Part shown: positions 1-8,056 of the stretch, one piece after another
Layout of the letters: each line of letters begins with the position of its first letter
Numbering within the stretch: the stretch's first letter is position 1
From: Thermoprotei archaeon
Lineage (GTDB): Archaea; Thermoproteota; Thermoprotei_A; Sulfolobales; Acidilobaceae
Direction: 5' to 3'
DNA: 64,000 nt
Assembly (NCBI GenBank): GCA_029335875.2
Contig: JARJMZ020000033.1
Coordinates: forward strand, 1-64,000
Notes under the pieces: model-generated
What the model saw: the letters and a program-made list of their open reading frames with translations, nothing else
Told to the model about the DNA's origin: nothing
The model's database searches: none
Position numbers and translations under genes: made by a program

Positions 1-139
1 CTTCAAAGCCTCCAACCGCCTCTCCACATCCCCCCAAGCCAGGCTTTCGGGGCTGGTTGAATAGCAGAGACCAGCCCTATAAACAGCCTCCTCAGCAGCC
101 TCCCCGGGAACACCTAAACCCCTCACAAGCCCCCTAACA
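1..139 (-). repeat. Inverted repeat arm, left (within NEMF gene)
   Basis: The reverse complement of 1-139 matches 3882-4020 with two mismatches, both changing an amino acid (Cys/Ser and Arg/Leu). The arm touches base 1, so its true outer limit is unknown. At its inner end (139/140) the NEMF reading frame continues without a break, so this arm sits in natural NEMF context. Confidence 0.93.
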
Positions 140-648
140 ACATCCCTACCCCCCCTCAAACCCCCCCATAAACTTTCAACAGTAGACTCTGCGAAGGGGT
201 TGACAGTCTGGAGAGGCGGGGGCTTATAAGGGACGCCGGGCTTAACAACCCTATCCCTCATCTCAACCCTAGAGGAAGAAGCCACTATAGAGCCCGAACT
301 ATCCACGAGGGCGGTGACACCCCTAGGCAGGACTTCAACGTAAAGGCTGTAACCGCCCAGAGTAAACTTCACAACCCTGTCGAAGCCGAGCTGCTCAACA
401 AGTTCAAGCCTAAGATCCCTCAAGTGCCTCCTAAGAACCCCAACAAACCCCCCTAAACCCTCCTCAAACCCTTGAACCCTAAAAGTCCTATGAACCCTTA
501 AACCAGGCTCTAACACTATGAACTCAAGCCTCCCAGGACACCTAAACTTTAAGAGAACACCACCACCATAGGCATACAAGTTATCAACCCTACATCCAGC
601 TAAGCTCGAAGCCCCCCTAACCCAAACGTGAACATCAAGGTTACTCAT
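1..648 (-). CDS. NEMF/Rqc2-family protein, N-terminal part (runs off left edge)
   Basis: My minus-strand translation from ATG at 648 (GTG at 663 is an alternative) is open to base 1, giving 216 residues. It matches the NFACT-N half of NEMF/Rqc2/FbpA proteins, which bind stalled large ribosomal subunits with peptidyl-tRNA. Visible signs are a GFDR segment with the conserved Asp-Arg pair at residues 90-91, a PYKPPP segment and the LGVP..AEE helical repeat. The C-terminal domains lie left of the window, or in the plus-strand ORF at 3895. The last 139 bases are an inverted copy of 3882-4020. Joining residues 1-174 to the 3895 ORF gives about 645 residues, the usual archaeal length. The family call is firm; whether this copy is intact cannot be seen here. 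Confidence 0.85.
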   Translation of the reverse strand, partial: MSNLDVHVWVRGASSLAGCRVDNLYAYGGGVLLKFRCPGRLEFIVLEPGLRVHRTFRVQGFEEGLGGFVGVLRRHLRDLRLELVEQLGFDRVVKFTLGGYSLYVEVLPRGVTALVDSSGSIVASSSRVEMRDRVVKPGVPYKPPPLQTVNPFAESTVESLWGGLRGGRDVVRGLVRGLGVPGEAAEEAVYRAGLCYSTSPESLAWGDVERRLEALK

Positions 649-839
649 AGAGTTCCTAGCCACACTACATCCCTTAAAGCAGCTCTAACATCGAAGCTTC
701 CACTTTAAAAATTTCCCTTTTATAGGTTAAATCTCTATAAGGGTAAGTTTCAATTTATAAGTGATGCTATCGTGACAAGCTTAATAGCTTGGGCGCGGGA
801 AGCTCTCTACGTGGTTAGTGCTGGGTCTGGGGGTGCCCT

Positions 840-1136
840 TTGCTTAGATATTTTAGGAAGGGTATAGCGTTGGCGGGTTCTGTGGGTTTAGCTTTAGGCT
901 TCATCTTCACCCTTATATCCCTTTATTTAAGGCTCTCCTACCCGGACCCTGGGGTTCCGGCGGTTCTAGCTGTTACCGGCGTTGCTGTTAATATAATAGT
1001 TTTAGCGGCGCTATCTAGGGTTTATTCGAGGCTTTCGGGGGCTACATGGTCTTGGGGGGTTCTAATAGAGTGTGGGGTGGCTCAGCTCCTAGCTTTCCTA
1101 GCGTTCTGGGCTGTGCTCTTCGACGCCCTCAGCTAG
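840..1136 (+). CDS. Small multispanning membrane protein, unknown
   Basis: A 98-residue hydrophobic protein starting at TTG behind a GGGGGTG ribosome-binding site. I see about three membrane helices (near residues 9-30, 38-60 and 72-95) separated by short charged loops, and no catalytic or binding motif. It has its own A/T-rich upstream region (about 715-770) and is divergent from the NEMF N-terminal gene. I do not recognise the family. It lies inside the segment bounded by the inverted repeat. Confidence 0.6.
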   Translation: MLRYFRKGIALAGSVGLALGFIFTLISLYLRLSYPDPGVPAVLAVTGVAVNIIVLAALSRVYSRLSGATWSWGVLIECGVAQLLAFLAFWAVLFDALS

Positions 1137-1258
1137 TGAGTGTTAACATTTACCTCCTAGTTTCGCCCATGTTGTTGGGGCGCGTTAAGCTTAACATGGT
1201 GGGCTTTGGGGGAGCGTTTTCTATCTACGCGTTTGCTGGTGTGCGTTGTGGTGTTGTG

Positions 1259-2392
1259 TTACATGCTGGGTAGCTTTGGGATATAGGGCATCCCGCCTTT
1301 CCCGTATTTCTCTGTAGCTTCTCTCACCGCTTCTACTATGGCCTTCTCTATGTTTTCGAGGGTTAGCCCGTTGCTTGTTAGTGTTCCCTCGTAGACCGCG
1401 GTCTCCCATTTGACTGTCACGAATTTGGGCTTTGTTCTGCCTTCGAGTATTTTCTGGAGGCTGTCGTCGTAGCCTACTATGTCGCCGTCGGGGGGCATGT
1501 TATATACCCTGTATCCTCCTATGGTTGCTATTCTAAGTATAGAGTCTGGGGGTTCTTTGAAGTGCCCAGCTATAATTGGGAGGTGTCTCGGCACTGTTCC
1601 CAGGAGGAGGGGCCAGTCGCTCCCGAAACTCCCAACGCCCGCTAGGCTGCTCCTTGTTCTACCGTATAGTAGCAGGTTTGTTAGGGGGCATGAGACGCAC
1701 TGTAAGCCTATGGCGGCAACGTCATCGTCTATACAGTGTACTGGGACTATCCTGGAGGGGTAGGGGGGCTCCCCGAAAACAGCCTTGAAATCCCCTGTCT
1801 CAGGCCTGCCCTCCCCCATGTGCAGCCCCAGCAGTCCCCCCCTTTGGGAGGCGAGCCCCACAGCTTCAGCTATGGTTTCCCTACCGGCTAGGCGAATACT
1901 GTGAACGAAAACCCCGAGCCTGGTCAGGCCCTCGCTCACCATCATGCTAACCCTCTCGTAATCCCTCTTAACCTCCCCCACAGTCCACCCCTCCCTATCC
2001 ATAACTGTAGGTAGCATCACAGCCTTAGGCCTGGGGGTCATAGATACCCAGGCTTTAACGTTAGCCGCAAGCCTACCCGTTAGAGATATGAGGGTGGTGC
2101 CCTCGAGGAGGGCCCTATAAAAGGTTAGGAGGGCTAGCTTTGAAGCTAGACCCAGATCCCTCCTAACCATAACCTCGTCAACAGAGAGATCCCTATTCTC
2201 GATCCAATCATAAGAATCCCTCCATAAAACCCCGGGCCTTAAACCACCATCAACAACCTGGGGATGAGCGTGGCCATCGCTAAATCCAGGTATCAAGACT
2301 ACTTTGAAGTGTAAGTCTTCCCCGAACGGTATCCTAAAGTTATCAACGATCCTCCCATGCACTACTGCAATGTCAGCCTCTATGAGCCCCAT
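1259..2392 (-). CDS. Amidohydrolase-superfamily metal-dependent hydrolase
   Basis: A 377-residue protein with the TIM-barrel amidohydrolase signature: HAH at 41-43 after an N-terminal beta segment (IPGFSDG), His191 in GLHMGEG, His219 in VPVHC and Asp259 in GSDW. This is the cytosine deaminase/chlorohydrolase/adenosine-deaminase-like pattern with a mononuclear metal site. The substrate cannot be read from sequence. It starts at ATG 2392, divergent from riboflavin kinase across about 140 A/T-rich bases that hold both promoters. A nucleobase- or guanidine-type deaminase is plausible but not shown. Confidence 0.8.
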   Translation of the reverse strand: MGLIEADIAVVHGRIVDNFRIPFGEDLHFKVVLIPGFSDGHAHPQVVDGGLRPGVLWRDSYDWIENRDLSVDEVMVRRDLGLASKLALLTFYRALLEGTTLISLTGRLAANVKAWVSMTPRPKAVMLPTVMDREGWTVGEVKRDYERVSMMVSEGLTRLGVFVHSIRLAGRETIAEAVGLASQRGGLLGLHMGEGRPETGDFKAVFGEPPYPSRIVPVHCIDDDVAAIGLQCVSCPLTNLLLYGRTRSSLAGVGSFGSDWPLLLGTVPRHLPIIAGHFKEPPDSILRIATIGGYRVYNMPPDGDIVGYDDSLQKILEGRTKPKFVTVKWETAVYEGTLTSNGLTLENIEKAIVEAVREATEKYGKGGMPYIPKLPSM

Positions 2393-2531
2393 AAACTAGA
2401 CACCTGCGAGCTCGAATCTGCTAGCTTTAATTTTATTATTATTGAAGCCAAACCTATTAAACATAACTTTAAACGTTAACAAACCCTGGAAATAAAAGGT
2501 TCACGCACTTGTTAAAGTGGGGGACTAGCTT

Positions 2532-2966
2532 TTGGGGGATCCTTGTAGCAGCTATTTCGAGGGCACTGTTTTCAGCGGGATCGGGGAGGGAGCCTTCTAC
2601 GTCAGCATATACACCAGGAAGTTCCTGGAGAGCCTGGGGTTTAAACCGTATCCTGGAACTCTTAATTTGAAGCTTAACAGTAGCGATGTTGAAGCTTATA
2701 AGGCGTGTATTGATAGCGTTGAACCCATCCTAATAGAGCCTCCGAGAATACCTGGAGCCCGCTTGGGCTCTGTCTACGCTTATAAGGCTGAAGTTGCCAG
2801 GCTATTTGAGGTCGAGGTTTACATAGTGAGGCCTGCTATAACAGTTTACAAGGCTGATGTTGTCGAGCTCTTATCGCCCGCCCATATAAGGTCGGCGCTC
2901 GGGCTGTCTGACGGTGATATAGTGAGGTTTAAAGTTGTAGGCTCTGGGAGGGCTCACGCCTTGTAA
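2532..2966 (+). CDS. ribK: CTP-dependent riboflavin kinase
   Basis: A 144-residue protein of the archaeal RibK (DUF120) family, which phosphorylates riboflavin to FMN using CTP. The diagnostic pattern is visible: G-x-V-x-SGIGEG at 11-20, then LGFKPYPGTLNLKL at 35-48, the nucleotide/flavin-binding core. The length is right for the stand-alone domain; many archaeal homologues carry an extra N-terminal winged helix, absent here. The start is TTG at 2532 after GGGGGA. It is probably co-transcribed with the exported protein 38 bases downstream. Confidence 0.9.
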   Translation: MGDPCSSYFEGTVFSGIGEGAFYVSIYTRKFLESLGFKPYPGTLNLKLNSSDVEAYKACIDSVEPILIEPPRIPGARLGSVYAYKAEVARLFEVEVYIVRPAITVYKADVVELLSPAHIRSALGLSDGDIVRFKVVGSGRAHAL

Positions 2967-3004
2967 GCTATGTTTATAAGCATGAGAGACCTACTGGCAC
3001 CCTG

Positions 3005-3898
3005 GTGGCTGCTTTGAGGTTTAAGCCTGGCGCGATGCTTGGGTTGGCTCTAGCGGCTCTAGTGGCTTTAGCCTGCGTTCAGGCCGGCATTGTTGAGGGG
3101 CAGGTTAAACTTTTAACTTCAGAGGTTAGGGATGGGAAGCTCATTGTCTCCAACCAGTTCTACACTATAGTCATGGATTTTAGGAGGGGCGCCTCCATAG
3201 TAAACTGGACTATAAACACTCCAGGGGGCCCGGTTAACCTTATAGGTAGCGGCGACTTCCTACCCTCAGTCCTCCTAAACGCCTACACCAAGAACCTCAC
3301 GGGGGTTTACGAGTTCACATATAAGGGTAGGAGGCTCAGCGTCCCCCTCTCAACGCTAGCCTATAAGCCCTGGAACTACACCATTGTAGCTAACACCACA
3401 GAACTCTTAACAGTTAAGCTAACCCCGAGCCCTGAAGCTTTGAAGGATGTTGAGCCCCTCCAGGTGTTTGTGACAGTCAAGTTTAAGGTTTGGAGCCCCT
3501 CCATAGAGTATGAGATCCTACTAATAAACTTCTCAAACGAGACTGTAACCCTTAGAGGCCCCTTCGGGGGCCCTGAAGTGCACCTGGTAGTCGATGATGG
3601 TAGCCCGGGCCACTGGCTCATGTCCATGGCCGACTCCGGCCTCTCATACCTGGGGGGGAAAGCTAGTGGCGAGACTGAGACCCCGTTGAGGGCTTCAGCT
3701 CTAGAGGCTGCAGTTTTATTAAGGCTTGAGAGCCCGGGGAACACGAGCTTAATAAATTATATGGCCGGCTTCAAGCCCCTAGAGCCCCTAAGTTACACTC
3801 TGGTATTCTATAGGGGGTTCGAGGTAGGCAATACTACTGTTGAGACCCCTGTAGTCTTGAGGGCCATAGCGGACCCGGCGGTGTTAGGGGGCTTGTGA
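3005..3898 (+). CDS. Exported glycoprotein-like protein, probably 3'-altered
   Basis: A 297-residue protein with a signal peptide or N-terminal anchor (hydrophobic residues about 10-28, Ala-rich) followed by a beta-rich extracytoplasmic domain with at least eight N-x-S/T sequons, as in archaeal surface glycoproteins. I do not recognise a family; the start of the domain loosely resembles the YidC-type beta-sandwich. There is no C-terminal membrane anchor. The final six codons and the stop lie inside the inverted repeat arm starting at 3882, and the TGA overlaps the GTG of the next ORF. The C-terminus may therefore be a rearrangement product rather than the ancestral end. Confidence 0.65.
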   Translation: MAALRFKPGAMLGLALAALVALACVQAGIVEGQVKLLTSEVRDGKLIVSNQFYTIVMDFRRGASIVNWTINTPGGPVNLIGSGDFLPSVLLNAYTKNLTGVYEFTYKGRRLSVPLSTLAYKPWNYTIVANTTELLTVKLTPSPEALKDVEPLQVFVTVKFKVWSPSIEYEILLINFSNETVTLRGPFGGPEVHLVVDDGSPGHWLMSMADSGLSYLGGKASGETETPLRASALEAAVLLRLESPGNTSLINYMAGFKPLEPLSYTLVFYRGFEVGNTTVETPVVLRAIADPAVLGGL

Positions 3899-4020
3899 GG
3901 GGTTTAGGTGTTCCCGGGGAGGCTGCTGAGGAGGCTGTTTATAGGGCTGGTCTCAGCTATTCAACCAGCCCCGAAAGCCTGGCTTGGGGGGATGTGGAGA
4001 GGCTGTTGGAGGCTTTGAAG
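3882..4020 (+). repeat. Inverted repeat arm, right
   Basis: Matches the reverse complement of 1-139 at 137 of 139 positions. On the left this arm abuts the end of the exported-protein gene, where homology stops sharply. On the right the match is limited only by the window edge at base 1, so the repeat may be longer. About 3.7 kb lie between the arms. Recombination across them would invert that segment and leave the arms unchanged. Confidence 0.93.
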
Positions 4021-5310
4021 TCTCTCTATGTAGAGTCCCTCGAGGGTAGGGGTTATCTTGCGTTCTCGAGTGAAGGGCTCCCAGTCGAGGCTACCCCCTT
4101 TGAGCCTAGACGCTTCCCGGGGGGTGGGGTTAGGGTTTACAATAGTTTTGATGAGGCTCTCGACGACCTCTTCTCCTCCAGGATCCCCGGGAGGAGTGTT
4201 GTGGACGCCGAGATCGCCAGGCTTGAGAGGAGCCTGGCTGAGGCTAGGGAGCTCGAGTCTAGGTACAGGGCTGAGGCTGAGCACCTTAGGAGGGTGGCGG
4301 AGTTTGCGGCGTCAAACTATGAACTTTTAGATTCCACAATAGACTGTGTTGTGAAACTGTGGAGGTCCGGGGACTTCTCCAAGTGTAGCAGCGTTTCAGA
4401 GGTTAACGTGAACGAAGGCTACTTCACAGTGTCCCTCGGAGACTATAAGGTTAAAGTCTACTATGGGGAGAGCGCCCAGAACGTTATAGTTAGACTCTAC
4501 AGGGAGGCTGGGGAGCTTGAGGGTAAAGCGGAGAGGGCTAGGGCAGCCTCCGAGGAAGCCCTAAGAAAACTGGGGGAGCTCGAGGTTAAAGCTAAAGCCC
4601 GGATCATAGCTTCAAGAGCTTCACTAAGGAAAGTAGCCTGGTTTGAGAGGTTCAGGTGGACACTAACCTCTAACGGGCTCCTAGCAATAGGAGGGAGGGA
4701 CGCGAGCCAGAACGAGAGCCTCGTGAGGAGGTATTTGAGGGACGAGGACATATTCATACACGCAGACATACAAGGCGGCTCCACAGTAATACTGAGAACG
4801 GGGAGCATTAAACCCTCCAGAGAAGACCTGGAAGACGCCGCTATCCTAGCAGCATGCTATAGCAGGGCTTGGAAAGCAGGGCTGGGGAGTGTTGACGTCT
4901 ACTGGGTTTATGGAAGCCAGGTATCTAAAAGCGCCCCTCCAGGGGAATACTTGAAAACAGGGGCTTTCATGGTCTACGGTTCCAGGAACTATTTGAGGGG
5001 CGTTAAACCACTCTTAGCCTTAGGGGTGGCCCTCGACATTGAAGAGAACCCTATAGTAATAGTGGGGGGCGAGAGGGCTGTCAAGCCGAGGTCCATAGCC
5101 TACGTAATCCTAGCCCCGGGGTCTGAGAGTGTTAGGGAGGCGAGCACTAAGGCCAAGGAGCTCTTATTGAAAACAGTAGATTATGGGAGGAAACCCTACG
5201 TGATAGCTTTAAAACAGGAGGCTATAGAGCGGGCGATCCCCGGGAAGTCTAGTATTGTTAAGGCTTCCCGGGGGGATGGGGGGGTCTTAGACCTCAATGT
5301 TTACAAGTAG
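3895..5310 (+). CDS. NEMF/Rqc2-family protein lacking its N-terminus
   Basis: A 471-residue ORF covering the C-terminal three quarters of NEMF/Rqc2: the end of NFACT-N (LGVP..AEEAVYRAGL), a long charged coiled coil (about residues 105-160 and 200-245), then the NFACT-R (DUF814) domain from about 249 with WFERFRW, GGRDASQNE and FIHADIQGG. The family recognises 60S/50S-nascent chain complexes and supports C-terminal tailing. About 174 N-terminal residues, including the Asp-Arg motif, are missing; they are encoded on the other strand at 648-127. The GTG start overlaps the upstream TGA (GTGA), so coupled translation of a truncated protein is possible. The frame is fully open, so the truncation is recent or the product is still used. 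Confidence 0.88.
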   Translation: MRGLGVPGEAAEEAVYRAGLSYSTSPESLAWGDVERLLEALKSLYVESLEGRGYLAFSSEGLPVEATPFEPRRFPGGGVRVYNSFDEALDDLFSSRIPGRSVVDAEIARLERSLAEARELESRYRAEAEHLRRVAEFAASNYELLDSTIDCVVKLWRSGDFSKCSSVSEVNVNEGYFTVSLGDYKVKVYYGESAQNVIVRLYREAGELEGKAERARAASEEALRKLGELEVKAKARIIASRASLRKVAWFERFRWTLTSNGLLAIGGRDASQNESLVRRYLRDEDIFIHADIQGGSTVILRTGSIKPSREDLEDAAILAACYSRAWKAGLGSVDVYWVYGSQVSKSAPPGEYLKTGAFMVYGSRNYLRGVKPLLALGVALDIEENPIVIVGGERAVKPRSIAYVILAPGSESVREASTKAKELLLKTVDYGRKPYVIALKQEAIERAIPGKSSIVKASRGDGGVLDLNVYK

Positions 5311-5311
5311 C

Positions 5312-6550
5312 TTATATGATGTTCTCGTAACTGCACTTTAAGCCCCTCTTCACCCTCCTATGAGGCCATACTTTACAGCCTACTAGTTCAACGTTCTCCT
5401 CAATAACAACATCGTCTCCTATGTAGCTTCCAATTATCTTCGACCCCCTCATAATCTTCACGTGCCTCCCAACTATGCTATTCTCTATGTGGACCTCTCC
5501 AGCCACGTAACTCCTATCCATTATTACACTGTCTTCGATCCTCGAGCCACCCTCTATTATGGTGTAGTTGTCTATTATAGAGTTGGCTATCTTAACCCCA
5601 TCCCCTATCCTCACATGCCTCCCTATTAATATGTCGCCCTCCAGGGTCAGCTTCTTAGTGGCAGCCCTCTCTATAATGTCGACCTGGAGAGCCTTAGAGG
5701 CTGGGCTTGAACCTTGAAACTTGACGCCCCTATAAGACATGGACACTTCAAGCTTTTCAGGCTCCAGGTTTCTGAGAAGGTATAGTGACGCCTCAAGGTA
5801 ACTCTCAGGGGTCCCTATGTCGAACCAGAAGCCCTCCATAATGTAGCCTGCCACACGCCTACCCTCGCCTATTATCCTGGGTATGACGTGGGCCCCGAAA
5901 TCGGCTTTACCCTCCCTGACCATGGCTTCAAATTCTTCTGAGAGTAGAAACTCTATCATCTCTCTTGATAGTATGTAGACCCCGGTGTTAGCCAGTTTCG
6001 AGGGGGCATCCTCAAGCCTCTTAGGCTTCTCTACGAAACCCTTGATCATCATGTTTTCATCTACTGCGGCTACGCCGAAGCGGCGCAACTCCTCCACGCT
6101 AGCTATCTCCTTCAAAGCTATGCTCATGAACGCCCCAGCCTCCCTATGCCTCCTATAGAATTTTCTAACATTAATGCCCGCCACAGTGTCTCCTTGAACT
6201 ACTAGAACAGGCTCCCTGATCTTATAGTATTCAGCGAGCATCTTAACACTGTGGGCGTTGCCCAGGCTGTCCTCGTTAGGCTGGTATCTGATTCTGACTA
6301 GCTTGCTAACCCCGGGGGCGAGCCTGACCTTAAACCCCCCGCCTAGGTGGTCGTGTAGAGCCCTGTAGTTGAAGTAGCCGCTAACCCCCAGGTATAGCTC
6401 CTCTATCCCTTGTGACACGAGGCTAACCATTATAAAGTCTATTAGGAACCTGTTCATAAACCTTATCATGGCCTTGGAGGTTTCAACAGTTAAAGGATAA
6501 AGCCTCGTTCCCAGACCCCCTACGGGGACAAACGCTTTAGTGAGGCTCAC
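5312..6550 (-). CDS. Sugar-1-phosphate nucleotidyltransferase
   Basis: A 412-residue protein with an N-terminal nucleotidyltransferase domain: GGLGTRLYPLT at 11-21, then SKAM, a VVQGD segment, FVEKP and a FWFDIGTPESY end signature near 240. A C-terminal hexapeptide left-handed beta-helix follows (about 300-400, with repeated isoleucine/valine and G-D/G-S turns). This is the architecture of ADP-/UDP-glucose pyrophosphorylases and mannose-1-phosphate guanylyltransferases. Its place directly upstream of the convergent NEMF ORF and downstream of a GH57 amylase and glycogen synthase on the same strand suggests it makes the nucleoside-diphospho-glucose for glucan synthesis; the nucleotide is not decided by sequence. 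Start GTG at 6550. Confidence 0.85.
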   Translation of the reverse strand: MSLTKAFVPVGGLGTRLYPLTVETSKAMIRFMNRFLIDFIMVSLVSQGIEELYLGVSGYFNYRALHDHLGGGFKVRLAPGVSKLVRIRYQPNEDSLGNAHSVKMLAEYYKIREPVLVVQGDTVAGINVRKFYRRHREAGAFMSIALKEIASVEELRRFGVAAVDENMMIKGFVEKPKRLEDAPSKLANTGVYILSREMIEFLLSEEFEAMVREGKADFGAHVIPRIIGEGRRVAGYIMEGFWFDIGTPESYLEASLYLLRNLEPEKLEVSMSYRGVKFQGSSPASKALQVDIIERAATKKLTLEGDILIGRHVRIGDGVKIANSIIDNYTIIEGGSRIEDSVIMDRSYVAGEVHIENSIVGRHVKIMRGSKIIGSYIGDDVVIEENVELVGCKVWPHRRVKRGLKCSYENII

Positions 6551-6597
6551 ATCGACTAAACCCCACTATATAATATTTTACCGTGGATTTATATCTG

Positions 6598-8055
6598 TTA
6601 AGCTCGAGAACCCCCCAGCAAGCCGCACTTAGAGGCTGCAGCCTTGAAACCCTCCCTAGCTAGGAGAACCTCCCTAGCCCACCTCTCTATGTCGCCTCTG
6701 CCCTCATGGTACTCTATAGACTCCCCCGGCGCTTTCTGCAGGGATTCGAGGAGCTCGCTCATACTACATGCTTTAAACCCGGTATAAGACCCGCCGGGTG
6801 TTTTAAAGTAGAAACAGAGCTCCTCGGGGGCTGTAAACTTCGACAGGAAATTACAGTAGTTTCTCCTAGCCCTCTCGACAACCCACTTGGAGAAGGCTTC
6901 AAGGGCTGTAATGTAGGTTACTTGAGCCTTATAGGGGCTCCCGTAGGGGTTGAAGTAGTTGTGGACTTCCCCAGCGGGCCCCGTTTTAGTGGCTTGGTAG
7001 TAGAAGTGGTCGCTCATAGAGTAGAGCCTCCAGAGCCTTAAAGCCCTGTCCCCCAATGCTTTACTATAATAGTATAGGGTTCTAAGTTTCTCGAGAGCAG
7101 CCTTCTGGAAGTCGTTGCCGACCCACGCGCTTAAATCCCTCTCATCAGCCCAGCTTATAGTACTCCAGGGCGGCACATCGTAGACTCCCTGGGGTTCAAC
7201 CTCCGAGGCTGCCTCCGCTACTGTTGAGAATACTAGCCCGCTCCTCTCAGCTTCCCTTGGGAGCCATTCTAGGAACTCGTATATCCCAGTCTCCGGCCAT
7301 TGATGCTCCCCGAAAGTTTCATAGTCTAAGGCTACCATTACCACCTCCCCGGGAGAAGCCTGGAGCCATGAAACATACTTTGAGGCTGTCAGCGGGTGCT
7401 GGTCCCAGTCTCTAAGGCTGAACCTGAACCCTAAGTCATCGCTTAGCCCATAATTCCTTAAGAGTATTCTTATGCCGCATAGGGGGTTAGTATAGACATG
7501 GTTATACCCTTTAAACCCCTGAACCCACTCCACCCCCTCCGTAACCACGGCTTTAAAGCCCATGTTTGAAAGTGTGCAGCCCACGTCATTGTTATAAATG
7601 AACTCAGTGTTCTCCGCGGAGCTAGGCTTATAGCCGAGGAGTTCTTCTAGCAGCTTAGCTTGCTCTAAAACCTGCTCCACGAACTCCCCCCTGTCTACCA
7701 GCCAGGCCAGCGAGTGATAGTATGTTTGGGCCGCGAACTCCACCCTCTCACTCTCAACCATCTCCTCGAAAAGCCTCAGAGCCTCGGGGGCTTTCTCCCT
7801 AAGCTGCTCCAGGGTGATGCCGGAGACGCTCAATGTAAACTTGAAATCCCTATTCTCTTTCAGAGCCCCTAAGAGAACCTTAGAGGCTTTAATGTAAACC
7901 CTCTCTGAAACCCTCTTAAACACTAGGTCGTTAACATCCCAGTTGAAGACCTCCTCTGGACCCTCTAGGAGGGCCCCTGGGGGGGCGCTGGCTAAAGGCT
8001 TGATCCTGAGGGGTTGATGGACTTCGAAGAATAGGACGGTGCGCACAGGCGACAC
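6598..8055 (-). CDS. GH57 alpha-amylase-type glycoside hydrolase
   Basis: A 485-residue GH57 protein. The conserved regions are FEVHQP (10-15), the nucleophile segment AENTEFIYNN with Glu151 as likely nucleophile, and LDYETFGEHQW with Asp244 as likely acid/base and the E250-H251 pair. These match the Methanocaldococcus-type alpha-amylase subgroup. No signal peptide is visible, so it probably acts on intracellular glucan. Its GTG start is one base past the TAG of the glycogen synthase gene, so the two are transcribed together, with the nucleotidyltransferase 47 bases further on. The three form a synthesis/degradation module for a stored alpha-glucan. Confidence 0.88.
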   Translation of the reverse strand: MSPVRTVLFFEVHQPLRIKPLASAPPGALLEGPEEVFNWDVNDLVFKRVSERVYIKASKVLLGALKENRDFKFTLSVSGITLEQLREKAPEALRLFEEMVESERVEFAAQTYYHSLAWLVDRGEFVEQVLEQAKLLEELLGYKPSSAENTEFIYNNDVGCTLSNMGFKAVVTEGVEWVQGFKGYNHVYTNPLCGIRILLRNYGLSDDLGFRFSLRDWDQHPLTASKYVSWLQASPGEVVMVALDYETFGEHQWPETGIYEFLEWLPREAERSGLVFSTVAEAASEVEPQGVYDVPPWSTISWADERDLSAWVGNDFQKAALEKLRTLYYYSKALGDRALRLWRLYSMSDHFYYQATKTGPAGEVHNYFNPYGSPYKAQVTYITALEAFSKWVVERARRNYCNFLSKFTAPEELCFYFKTPGGSYTGFKACSMSELLESLQKAPGESIEYHEGRGDIERWAREVLLAREGFKAAASKCGLLGGSRA

Positions 8056-8056
8056 C

